The position numbers and the translations under genes were made by a program. A stretch of 64,000 nt of DNA from Echinicola soli. Its GTDB lineage: Bacteria; Bacteroidota; Bacteroidia; Cytophagales; Cyclobacteriaceae. Below, one piece after another: positions 24,955-32,768 of the stretch (positions are counted from its first letter, which is position 1; the number at the start of each line of letters is the position of its first letter). The DNA is taken from the NCBI RefSeq assembly GCF_006575665.1, contig NZ_CP041253.1, positions 4,377,001 to 4,441,000 on the forward strand, in the 5' to 3' direction. Below the pieces are notes generated by a model. The model saw only the letters and a program-made list of their open reading frames with translations, did no database searches and was not told the origin of the DNA.

Positions 24955-25359
24955 AGTTTAAACCGCCAAGCATTTCGCTTCCTGACTGCGGCTGGCACCG
25001 AACAACAAGGTGAGTGGCGGGGAGGTGCTCTCAAGTAAAGTCCCAAAAGGAAGCAACAGGCTGAAAATCGCAATGCGGCCAATGCCAATAGAAACCTGAA
25101 AGATTCTACACCACTACGAGACTTCTTTCATAGGATAAGCTTTAGAAAAGGGAGGGTTTTGGCCATCAGTGCCACGGCCAGAAAGCTCGCCGTCTTCATC
25201 TGAAACATGGTAGTGAAGGGAGTTCCCTACATCAATCCGGAAGGTTATCTCTTCCTGGACCAGAAAAGAAAGGTGGGTCTGGTCAAGAAGATAAAGAAAC
25301 AAATCGATAAATTCGCTCTGACAAATGAGGATTTGGGACTGGAAACAGTCCATATTTAA
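24955..25359 (+). pseudogene. IS110-family transposase, C-terminal relic
   Basis: Reading on the plus strand gives KHFAS*LRLAPNNKVSGG, then a frameshift near 25070 into NANRNLKDSTPLRDFF and a second TGA within ARKLAVFI*NMVVKG, ending LGLETVHI. Both stops are TGA in place of TGG (Trp), so simple decay. The Transposase_20 C-terminal pattern is clear. It joins the truncated intron to the next cassette. Confidence 0.65.
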
Positions 25360-25373
25360 CCTATTTTTATTAC

Positions 25374-25380
25374 GTTACCC
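25374..25380 (+). other. attC right core before the WYL cassette
   Basis: GTTACCC with ACAAGC after it is the only surviving right part of attC 9; the rest was displaced by intron and IS110 debris. The gene starts 24 bp after the expected cut, and the cassette's own R'' (GCCTGTGGCTAA, 27076-27087) is a near complement of TTACCCACAAGC. Confidence 0.45.
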
Positions 25381-25398
25381 ACAAGCTAAAAAAACCGA

Positions 25399-26160
25399 AT
25401 GGACAAAGAAAAACCCAGACTTGCAAGATTGACAGCAATCCTAACCCAATTACAATCGAAACGGATTGTAACTGCAAAAGAGATTGCCGAAAAACATAAT
25501 GTAAGTGTCAGAACGGTTTATCGGGACATCCGAACACTTGAGAAATCGGGAATTCCAATTGTAACTGAAGAAGGAAAAGGCTATTCAGTTGTAGAAGGTT
25601 ACAAACTTCCACCCGTAATGTTTACCCAAGAAGAAGCGAATGCTTTAATAACAGCGGAACGACTAATCAGAAAAAATAAAGACCAATCTTTAACTGAACA
25701 ATACGAAAGCGCAATAATAAAAATCAAATCGGTCTTAAAGTATGACCAAAAGGAAAAAGCGGAATTACTAACAAACAGAATACAGGTACGCAATAACCGT
25801 GAGAACGAAAAAACAAGTAGTTTTCTGATACAACTTCAGTCTACTATATCAAATTATCAAACGATAAAAATTGATTACCTGTCATTGGAAAACAAGCAAA
25901 GTCAAAGAGAAATCGAACCTTTTGCACTTTACACCACACAGGACAATTGGGTGCTTATCGCCTTTTGTAAATTAAGAAATGATTTTAGAGCATTCCGTCT
26001 TGATTGCATCCAAAAAATAGAAATCTTAGGAAATCATTTTGAACCTCACAAAATGACTTTGCAACAATATCTCGAAAAATGCAGTGAAAAATATAAAGAC
26101 ACCCCTGACACACCTTTGGCACAAGGTCAATCTACTTTTGCATTAAATCATAAAATATAA
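25399..26160 (+). CDS. WYL-domain transcriptional regulator (YafY-type)
   Basis: A 253-aa regulator: N-terminal DeoR-like HTH_11 (RLTAILTQLQSKRIVTAKEIAEKHNVSVRTVYRDIRTLEKSGIPI..., residues ~8-60) and a WYL sensor domain (~140-225: TIKIDYLSLENKQSQREIEPFALYTTQDNWVLIAFC). WYL proteins bind small ligands or nucleotides. The next gene starts 4 bp downstream, so they form a unit. It is the first gene of a three-gene cassette. Confidence 0.87.
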   Translation: MDKEKPRLARLTAILTQLQSKRIVTAKEIAEKHNVSVRTVYRDIRTLEKSGIPIVTEEGKGYSVVEGYKLPPVMFTQEEANALITAERLIRKNKDQSLTEQYESAIIKIKSVLKYDQKEKAELLTNRIQVRNNRENEKTSSFLIQLQSTISNYQTIKIDYLSLENKQSQREIEPFALYTTQDNWVLIAFCKLRNDFRAFRLDCIQKIEILGNHFEPHKMTLQQYLEKCSEKYKDTPDTPLAQGQSTFALNHKI

Positions 26161-26164
26161 AAAG

Positions 26165-26638
26165 ATGCAAACAGCAAAAATTAAACCTTTTAACATTATT
26201 GGAATTTCGATTAGAACAACAAACGAAAACGGACAGGCAAGCAAAGAAATTGCCGAACTTTGGGGTAAGTTTATGTCCGAGAATATTTTGACAAAAATCC
26301 CTAATAAAGTTGATAATGAAATTTATTCACTTTATACGGACTATGAAAGCGACCATACAAAACCCTATACAGCAATACTTGGTTGCAAAGTTGAAAACTT
26401 GGACAACATTCCCAACGGTATGGTGGGTAAATCATTTAGCGGAGGAAAATACATCAAGACAACAACAAAAGGAGACTTGATGCAAGATTTGGTCGTTAAC
26501 CAATGGGCGAAAATATTTGAAATGGAATTAGACAGAACCTATGATGCTGATTTTGAGATTTTCGGAGAAAAAGCACAAAATCCGTCAGATGCGGAAGTAG
26601 ATTTTTACTTAGGTATAAAAAACCAATTAAATGGGTAA
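26165..26638 (+). CDS. GyrI-like / Cass2-type effector-binding protein
   Basis: A 157-aa protein of the AraC-type effector-binding (GyrI-like) fold: FNIIGISIRTTNENGQASKEIAELWGKFMSE, a YTDYESDHTKPYTAILG strand with the conserved acidic ligand residue, and IKTTTKGDLMQDLV...W. It resembles Cass2, an integron-cassette-encoded drug-binding protein from Vibrio. It sits between a WYL regulator and a DUF1801 protein, overlapping the latter by 8 bp; ligand unknown. Confidence 0.75.
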   Translation: MQTAKIKPFNIIGISIRTTNENGQASKEIAELWGKFMSENILTKIPNKVDNEIYSLYTDYESDHTKPYTAILGCKVENLDNIPNGMVGKSFSGGKYIKTTTKGDLMQDLVVNQWAKIFEMELDRTYDADFEIFGEKAQNPSDAEVDFYLGIKNQLNG

Positions 26639-27059
26639 ATTTAAATTAAAAACAGACCCTAAAGTAGAGACAGTTTTTGCGAATTATCCCGACTTTGTTC
26701 GGGATAAAATGCAACATCTGCGGGAATTGGTAATAGAAACAGCACAAGAAACAGAAGGTGTAACCGACTTGGAAGAAACTTTGAAATGGGGAGAACCCAG
26801 TTTTGTCACGAAAAACGGCAGTACATTGCGTATGGATTGGAAAGAAAAAACACCTAACCAATATGCAATGTATTTCCAATGCACGAGTAGATTAGTTGAT
26901 ACTTTCAGGTTAGTTTTTGACCACAAATTTCAATACGAGGGAAAACGAGCAATCGTCTTTCAATTAAACCAGAAAATCCCTGAATTGGAATTAAAAGAGT
27001 GCATAAAAGCATCTTTAACTTATCATAATGTAAAGGAGCTGATTACCTTGGGGATTTGA
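26631..27059 (+). CDS. DUF1801-family protein
   Basis: A 142-aa protein matching DUF1801 (YdhG-like fold): VFANYPDFVRDKMQHLRELVIETAQE..., LKWGEPSFVTKNGSTLRMDWKEK and the C-terminal LKECIKASLTYHNVKEL. The function of the family is not established. It overlaps the preceding gene by 8 bp and ends just before attC 10. Confidence 0.8.
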   Translation: MGKFKLKTDPKVETVFANYPDFVRDKMQHLRELVIETAQETEGVTDLEETLKWGEPSFVTKNGSTLRMDWKEKTPNQYAMYFQCTSRLVDTFRLVFDHKFQYEGKRAIVFQLNQKIPELELKECIKASLTYHNVKELITLGI

Positions 27060-27086
27060 AAACTGAATAGAAAAAGCCTGTGGCTA

Positions 27087-27694
27087 ATCGTGTAGACGGC
27101 CGTGAGCCATAAGCTCACGGTGCGCCTCTCACACCATCCCGGTTGACCGGGACGGTTCACTGGATTGTAGGTTGGGTTTGTTAACCCTGTGCGCTTAAGA
27201 TAAGGCTACCAAAAGGCTCCCCATCGAATTTGGACGTAATCCATTGTTCGGCCCTACAATGTTCCGTGAAACCCTCAGGGGTATGGTTTTAGCAATCCCT
27301 GCTCGTTCCTCCAGCTACTATGACCTCGACTGACTTCTTAGCTCATAGAAATCGAGTCTATTCCAAGATCTTCCCAGAGCCTGCCCCAATTTTCTCGGGG
27401 TAAGGGCATATTCCTTTCCCAAATGTCCACTGGATCTACCTGGCAGATGCTTGATGGTTTCCCACCCTTTGGACGTCAGTATGATGTGCTGCCTCATCCG
27501 ACCTGTCAGGCCTCCATATCCAGTTCCTGTACGTTGGAACCGGGGTTTGCAGTCTCGCTTCCTTCACTCCATGCTTTACAGCAAACGAGCTTGCGACTTG
27601 CTAATGCTTTGGGAAACTACTCCCGCACATAAGGGACTTTCACTCTCTGGAATATTTTGGTATCTTCGATACCTGATGCACATGCTGGGCACAC
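27087..27694 (-). mobile_element. ORF-less group II (IIC-attC type) intron, 608 bp
   Basis: On the minus strand it begins GTGTGCCCAGCATG at 27694, contains a domain-I tract (GTGAAAGTCCCTTATGTGCG, GGGAGTAGTTTCCC), and ends in a domain-V-like hairpin (ACCGTCCCGGT...ACCGGGATGGT), a DVI stem (CCGTGAGC/GCTCACGG) and CTACACGAT at 27087. Removing it restores GGCTA|ACAATG, an attC R'' site. It lies opposite to the cassette genes, as IIC-attC introns do. Domain V is abnormal, so splicing is doubtful. Confidence 0.65.
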
Positions 27695-27820
27695 ACAATG
27701 TATATGAAAAATAGGAGAAATAGTATCAAAATCAAGGGTTTTGGCTCGTATCAAGCTTTGTGTTTAGCCGAAAGTTCAGTGCTTGGAAATCGCCTACTTT
27801 CCCTATACTAACCGTTAGCA
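27695..27820 (+). repeat. attC-like site 10 (split by the intron)
   Basis: With GGCTA at 27082-27086 it makes one site: ACAATGTATATGaaaaaTAGG at left (20 nt) pairs with CCTACTTTCCCTATAC, then TAACCGTTAGCA at the right end. Confidence 0.65.
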
Positions 27821-27833
27821 ACAAGCAGAAAAA

Positions 27834-28346
27834 ATGAGAATTCTAAATATTATTTTCTTACTGACATTTATTTCTTGCCAATCTCAAAATTGTGATTGCG
27901 AAGGATTTATTGATTGGGAATCTGATAAAATCATCAATATTTACTCGGACTCAAACGGAAAAACAAAAATTGCGGAATTACACAATGATCTTATAAACGA
28001 TGACTTTTTAATATTCAGGATCTTGGAGTCTAATAAAAACTATTTTAAAGTGGAGATCGGACGAGCGATGACTGAAAACCGAATCACAGGTTGGATTAAA
28101 AAGATAAAAGAAATTGTAGTTGATGACAGAAATTACTCGGACTCCCAAACTTTGAATTTATATACAGAACCGAATTTAGAATCTAAAATAAAAAACAAAA
28201 TCACTGAATATAGTACTGAACATTATACCATAAAGAACTGTAAAGGAAAATGGATTTATGCACATCAAGTAAAAGATGGAGAAGTAATTGAAGGCTGGCT
28301 CGAACCGTCAATGCAATGTCCTAATCCATATACGACTTGTAATTAA
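27834..28346 (+). CDS. Putative SH3-like lipoprotein, cassette 10
   Basis: A 170-aa protein with signal peptide MRILNIIFLLTFISC and lipobox Cys15, followed by CQSQNCDCEGF. The mature region has two repeats resembling bacterial SH3 strands (KIINIYSDSNGKTKIAELHNDL; LNLYTEPNLESKIKNKITEY, each followed by a WI segment). Cell-surface binding is possible, not shown. Starts 19 bp after the attC cut. Confidence 0.72.
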   Translation: MRILNIIFLLTFISCQSQNCDCEGFIDWESDKIINIYSDSNGKTKIAELHNDLINDDFLIFRILESNKNYFKVEIGRAMTENRITGWIKKIKEIVVDDRNYSDSQTLNLYTEPNLESKIKNKITEYSTEHYTIKNCKGKWIYAHQVKDGEVIEGWLEPSMQCPNPYTTCN

Positions 28347-28381
28347 AAAAAGCCAGAGCACAATATCGGCTACTTTATTAT

Positions 28382-28409
28382 AAAATCATACCACTTAAGA
28401 AATGATAAG
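28382..28409 (+). repeat. 28-bp direct repeat, left copy
   Basis: Identical to 30262-30289, where the sequence is the upstream region and first codons of the DoxX gene. Here it is a fragment ending MISS... and running directly into an attC arm. Confidence 0.85.
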
Positions 28410-28420
28410 TAGTTCCACCT

Positions 28421-28548
28421 ACAATGGCTATAAGTATTTGCTTGTTCCCTCCTACTTCTGAAAATTCTCGCGGATTTTCATATTGATGTGTTCCGCTACG
28501 GGGGATAAGCGCTAAACCACGCAACTACTCATAGCCTAAACCGCTACC
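28421..28548 (+). repeat. attC-like site 11 (degenerate)
   Basis: ACAATGGCTATAAGTATTTGC at left (arm from 28421) pairs with GCAACTACTCATAGCC; the right core is CCGCTACC in place of CCGTTACC. Its middle (TGAAAATTCTCGCGGATTTTCA) is nearly the same as that of attC 8. Confidence 0.6.
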
Positions 28549-28562
28549 AATAACTTAAAAAA

Positions 28563-29033
28563 ATGACCATTGAATACTTGACATTCGGAATAGGCATATC
28601 GTTTATTTCCTGGATAATCGGAATGATATTCAATAATATTCTTGTGAAAACTGAATTTTACAACAGCCTTTCCCATCTGAATTTTATAGAAAACAAAACC
28701 TTGAATAAGTACATTGGCCTCTTCTATTTTAAATGGGTGGTGAATAACACCTTTTTTAAATTCTTCAATCAAAAAATCAAAATTCGAAACAAAAATACAG
28801 TATTAGCTGATATTCGAAGAGAAATGACAATTGCTGAAATAAGTCATCTAATTGGTTTTGTTTTCGTCACCTTTATTGCGCTGTATAAAAGTATATCTGT
28901 CAACCCTTTGTTTGGATTGACCATAATGTTTGTGAATGTCTTCTTGAACCTTTACCCATCATTATTGCAACAGGAGAACAAAAGGCGTCTTGACAAATTG
29001 ATGAAAAGGAAACTAACATTCGGTACACGCTAA
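28563..29033 (+). CDS. Putative membrane acyltransferase-like protein (CrtO-like), last cassette
   Basis: A 156-aa protein with TM helices near residues 5-25, 95-115 and 118-138. The C-terminal pattern NPLFGLTIMFVNVFLNLYPSLLQQENKRRLDKL is that of glycosyl-4,4'-diaponeurosporenoate acyltransferase-like proteins (NLYP..LQ..NR.R). The acyl acceptor is unknown. It starts 15 bp after the degenerate attC core; no attC is visible behind it, so the array seems to end here. Confidence 0.65.
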   Translation: MTIEYLTFGIGISFISWIIGMIFNNILVKTEFYNSLSHLNFIENKTLNKYIGLFYFKWVVNNTFFKFFNQKIKIRNKNTVLADIRREMTIAEISHLIGFVFVTFIALYKSISVNPLFGLTIMFVNVFLNLYPSLLQQENKRRLDKLMKRKLTFGTR

Positions 29034-29160
29034 AGTAGATGACAGATTTGGTGGAAAATCGCACTTAAAAAAATAGCTTTTCCCTCTTGATAGGTTAAGA
29101 AATAATAGACTTGAATATATCCCAATCGATAAGAAAACAGAAATTCAGAAAAAGAAAAAA

Positions 29161-29745
29161 ATGAACGAAAGGATCAAAATCCAGAAAACCGTACTATTGT
29201 CAGACGAATGGTATACGCTGAATAAAGTCATTTTCGATTATCTAAAGGAAGATGGAGAATGGGAAACGCAATCCAGAGAAGCCTATGACAGAGGAAACGG
29301 AGCCACCATATTGCTGTACAATAAGAAAGAGGCAACCGTAATACTCACCAGACAATTTAGACTGCCCACCTATATAAATGGCAACCCTTCAGGTATGCTT
29401 ATAGAATCATGCGCTGGCCTGTTGGACCAAGATAATCCAGAGAACTGCATCAAAAAAGAGACAGAAGAAGAGACTGGATTCCGGATTACCGAGGTGCAGA
29501 AGATTTTTGAATCATACATGTCCCCTGGTTCGGTCACCGAAATACTGCATTTCTTTATCGCTGAATACGAAGACGAAATGAAGGTCAGTGAAGGCGGCGG
29601 GTTGGAAGAAGAACACGAAGACATAGAAGTACTGAAACTCAAATTTACAGATGCTTACAATATGATCTCTACGGGCGAAATAAAAGATGCCAAAACTATC
29701 ATGCTGCTACAATATGCCAAAATAAATGAATTAATGAATAGATAA
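29161..29745 (+). CDS. NUDIX hydrolase, NudK-like (GDP-mannose pyrophosphatase)
   Basis: A 194-aa Nudix protein. The Nudix box reads [24 protein letters not shown] with Lys in place of the usual Arg of REUXEE. The N-terminal strand [22 protein letters not shown] and the C-terminal [14 protein letters not shown] fit the ADP-ribose/GDP-mannose subgroup (NudK). It is the first host-like gene right of the cassette array and is followed within 8 bp by a small membrane protein. Confidence 0.85.
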   Translation: MNERIKIQKTVLLSDEWYTLNKVIFDYLKEDGEWETQSREAYDRGNGATILLYNKKEATVILTRQFRLPTYINGNPSGMLIESCAGLLDQDNPENCIKKETEEETGFRITEVQKIFESYMSPGSVTEILHFFIAEYEDEMKVSEGGGLEEEHEDIEVLKLKFTDAYNMISTGEIKDAKTIMLLQYAKINELMNR

Positions 29746-29783
29746 AAAAACAGATGATCTTCTTAACCCAAATAACAAAAAGA

Positions 29784-30170
29784 ATGAAGATAAGATATTC
29801 CAGAAAAAGACTAAGACAATACCTGATTTTCGGATCGCTATGGTTTATTCTCGGAATCGCTGCGCTGGTCTATAATGCTGAAAATGTCTTTAGTTATGGT
29901 TATCTACTGGCTGGAATATTATATTTTGTAATCTACCTTTTCGAAAATACCAAACAGTATCTGACGATAAGGCAAGGGATCATCACAAAAAAGCATCTGA
30001 TTCCGAAAAAGATCAACATAAAAGACATTATTCATCTGAAAAAGTTTGACGGAAAGTATATATTGAAAACCATCGCAACTGAAATGAAAATCAATATGGA
30101 ATTGATCGAAGAGAAATCGCTCGTCAAACTAAAGGCTGTATTGGAGAACCTGAATGTGGAATTGAAATAG
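29784..30170 (+). CDS. Hypothetical membrane protein with PH-like C-terminus
   Basis: ATG 29784 gives 128 aa (MKIRYSRK...); ATG 29754 would add ten residues. Two TMs (YLIFGSLWFILGIAALVY; YGYLLAGILYFVIYLF) precede a ~60-residue beta-rich region (YLTIRQGIITKKHLIPKKINIKDIIHLKKF), the style of bacterial PH/YcxB-like domains. Probably co-transcribed with the Nudix gene. Function unknown. Confidence 0.7.
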   Translation: MKIRYSRKRLRQYLIFGSLWFILGIAALVYNAENVFSYGYLLAGILYFVIYLFENTKQYLTIRQGIITKKHLIPKKINIKDIIHLKKFDGKYILKTIATEMKINMELIEEKSLVKLKAVLENLNVELK

Positions 30171-30261
30171 TAAAATAAAATTGCGAATTGGATCTCTTTT
30201 GCATCAAAAGAACATAAACCCCTTAGGCATCTGGAAACCATCAAGTATAATGGCATTAATA

Positions 30262-30289
30262 AAAATCATACCACTTAAGAAATGATAAG
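30262..30289 (+). repeat. 28-bp direct repeat, right copy
   Basis: Upstream region and first codons of the DoxX gene, identical to 28382-28409. Confidence 0.85.
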
Positions 30290-30716
30290 CAGTAAAACAA
30301 TCAAACTCTTCCTACGACTCGCTATATCAGCGGGGTTTCTGTCCGCAGTAGCCGATAGATTTGGGATGTGGAGCGAAGAAGTTTCCGTATGGGGCGACTG
30401 GAATAGCTTCCTAGGTTACACTCAACTGATAAACCCTTGGTTCCCGGAAACCTTCACCCCAACCATCGGAGCCTTGGCAACAGCAGCAGAAATCATTTTT
30501 GCAGTGTGCTTGATCATCGGGTTCAAAACAGAGCTGTTCGCCAAGTTAAGTGGATGGTTACTGTTACTTTTTGCCTTGTCCATGACCTTTTCCACTGGAA
30601 TGAAAGGGGCACTGGATTTTTCGGTTTATAGTGCTTCCGCTGGTGCTTTTGCATTGAGCCTAATGAAGGAGAAATATTTGGAAGTAGACAAGCTAATATC
30701 TAAGGCTAAAACTTAA
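30282..30716 (+). CDS. DoxX-family membrane protein
   Basis: A 144-aa protein with four TM segments and the DoxX pattern LRLAISAGFLSAVADRFGMW near the start, and IGALATAAEIIFAVCLIIGFKTELFAKLSGWLLLLFALSM. DoxX proteins are linked to redox balance and thiosulfate:quinone reduction, but most are unassigned. The start and upstream 20 bp are repeated at 28382-28409. Confidence 0.82.
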   Translation: MISSKTIKLFLRLAISAGFLSAVADRFGMWSEEVSVWGDWNSFLGYTQLINPWFPETFTPTIGALATAAEIIFAVCLIIGFKTELFAKLSGWLLLLFALSMTFSTGMKGALDFSVYSASAGAFALSLMKEKYLEVDKLISKAKT

Positions 30717-30940
30717 TGGACATATACCATCTCTCCTCAATGCATACGGAATAGCAGTTCACCATTTTGCCAAAAATAAATTCTCGATCCCCAAGAAAAA
30801 ATTTTTATATATTCAAATAGTTACTATAATTGAGAAAAAACAGTTAATTATTTCTTTCACAATGCTAACTAAGGTAATTCATTTATATTTTACGGATTAA
30901 ACACCTGTTTTATAGATAAAGTTACCAGCCTGTTTTACCG

Positions 30941-31519
30941 ATGAAAAAAGTAAACGCATTCTTTTTAGTGATAATGCTGACAATTTTCAGCCATGCCATT
31001 TTTGCACAGGATTTTCATCCATCAGATGAATTTCTTATGACCACTGTTCCGGATGCATTGCGCAGGATTGATCATTCGAATCTTCCAGCGGATGGTTATA
31101 CAAACATTTATCTTACTGACCGCGGAGGAAAGGTGTTAAAAGGATTTCCAGTCTTCATCGAATCCTACTATGACAATGCCGAAGTAGAAGAGATAATCCT
31201 TCCATGGCTCAAGGATGTCAGGAAGGTCATTCGTCTTAGGATAGATCATTGTCCATGCTACTGTGATATCGAAGTTTACCACTGGCTGCTCACCCATGAC
31301 GGCCAATGGACTGCACTTCCAGTCCTGACACCGCCCGACTATGAAGTCAGCTTGACCTATTTAGCCTATATTTTTCCAGAAGAAGAACCAAACGTGATCG
31401 AACTCCATGAATACCAGGACGAAGTGATTTTAGGAGAAATCGAGCCTACTTTCCGCCAGATTGCTGATCAGACCATCAAAACGCTGACATGGGATGGAAG
31501 GAGCATAAAGGAAGAATAA
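30941..31519 (+). CDS. Hypothetical secreted protein
   Basis: A 192-aa protein with a Sec signal peptide (KKVNAFFLVIMLTIFSHAIFAQ, cleavage after Ala-Gln). The mature part is acidic, with two adjacent Cys in DHCPCYCDIEVYHWL that could form disulfides or bind metal. No family recognised. It stands alone, with AT-rich 224 bp upstream. Confidence 0.65.
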   Translation: MKKVNAFFLVIMLTIFSHAIFAQDFHPSDEFLMTTVPDALRRIDHSNLPADGYTNIYLTDRGGKVLKGFPVFIESYYDNAEVEEIILPWLKDVRKVIRLRIDHCPCYCDIEVYHWLLTHDGQWTALPVLTPPDYEVSLTYLAYIFPEEEPNVIELHEYQDEVILGEIEPTFRQIADQTIKTLTWDGRSIKEE

Positions 31520-31660
31520 ATAGGCACAAGTAGATTTTAGTGTTCATACGACCCACTGATCGTTAAGGCATTAGATTTCAGGCTCGCTCAGCCGCCATAA
31601 AGAATAAAAGAAAATTTCTATAAATCAACGATTACATATACTCCAAAAACCCTCTACATT

Positions 31661-32131
31661 ATGAAAAAGGCTATGTTAACCTTAGTTATTGTTTTATCAG
31701 TATCAGTGCTGTGCTGCGCCCAGCGAATCGAGAGCCATAAAGTATTTGGTGGATACCAATACACACAAAACGGACAACATATCAGTTTCAAACACATGAC
31801 AAAAGCCATGGAGTCCAATCCAAGGGCATTTGATTTAATTAAAAAAGCAAGGACCAGTAACACCTTTGCTTCTATAGTTGGATTTGCAGGTGGTGCATTA
31901 ATTGGCTGGCCAATCGGAGCTGCACTGGGAGGCGGAGAGCCTAACTGGGCTTTGGCGGGAATCGGTGCAGGCCTGATCGTTGTAACCATTCCGATTTCCT
32001 CCAGTGCCAATAAGAAAACCCATCAAGCTGTAGATATATATAATTCCGCTTTTAATTCAGGTACATCCTTTAAGCCTGAATTAAATTTCATCACGAACCA
32101 GAACGGGATAGGACTTGCAATGGTGTTTTAA
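31661..32131 (+). CDS. Hypothetical secreted protein with a glycine-rich hydrophobic core
   Basis: A 156-aa protein: signal peptide or lipoprotein-like N-terminus (MLTLVIVLSVSVLCCAQ), then a segment HISFKHMTKAMESNPRAFDLIKKA and two glycine-rich hydrophobic stretches (FASIVGFAGGALIGWPIGAALGGG; ALAGIGAGLIVVTIPI). This layout is frequent in Bacteroidota proteins of unknown role. Two Cys at 18-19 leave open whether it is lipidated. Confidence 0.65.
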   Translation: MKKAMLTLVIVLSVSVLCCAQRIESHKVFGGYQYTQNGQHISFKHMTKAMESNPRAFDLIKKARTSNTFASIVGFAGGALIGWPIGAALGGGEPNWALAGIGAGLIVVTIPISSSANKKTHQAVDIYNSAFNSGTSFKPELNFITNQNGIGLAMVF

Positions 32132-32359
32132 CCGGTTGTTTGGAACAAAGGAAAGTAACCTGAATCCTTCTTCCGCTTCTAACATCACCCATGCAACTAA
32201 AAAATGACATAGGTGGTCTGGGGTTTATGGTAAATGGTAGTAACTTTATTCATCGTCTCATGGCTACTTAAATTACTAAATTAGTCTAATCGGTTTTTTG
32301 CTTTAAAAGCAGATTTCAGTGAGCTTCAGTAAAATTATACATGTGACCAGGAATATATT

Positions 32360-32725
32360 ATGAAAACCTCTGACAAACAAAACGAACGCATTGCCAAAAT
32401 GACCTTTGCTTCGGTTTACCCCCATTACGTCACCAAAGTGGAGAAGAAAGGCAGAACCAAAGATGAACTCCACCAAGTCATCACTTGGCTCACTGGCTTC
32501 AATGATCAAGCAATTCAGCGACTGATCGATGAGAAAGTAACTTTTGAGGAATTCTTTGCCCAAGCTACGATCCACCCAAACGCCCATTTGATCAAAGGGG
32601 TCATCTGCGGTTACCGTGTAGAAGAAATCGAAAACCCATTGACCCAGCAGTTACGGTATTTGGACAAACTGGTCGATGAATTGGCCAAAGGCAAGAAGAT
32701 GGAAAAGATACTGCGGATGCCTTGA
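32360..32725 (+). CDS. DUF2200-family protein
   Basis: A 121-aa protein matching DUF2200 across its length: [39 protein letters not shown] and [43 protein letters not shown]. Function unknown. It lies 43 bp before arr, possibly co-transcribed. Confidence 0.85.
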   Translation: MKTSDKQNERIAKMTFASVYPHYVTKVEKKGRTKDELHQVITWLTGFNDQAIQRLIDEKVTFEEFFAQATIHPNAHLIKGVICGYRVEEIENPLTQQLRYLDKLVDELAKGKKMEKILRMP

Positions 32726-32768
32726 ATTCACGCCTTCCCTCCGACCAATCATCACTAATCCATTCCTT

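Noticed and set aside
24876..25088. A 70-aa minus-strand frame next to the maturase fragment
   Set aside because: It is antisense to the IS110 relic and has no maturase or other recognisable pattern.
27423..27714. Two overlapping frames (69 and 87 aa) in the intron at 27087-27694
   Set aside because: They lie on the sense-opposite strand of intron domain I, and a similar frame at 23316-23581 arises from the same RNA structure.
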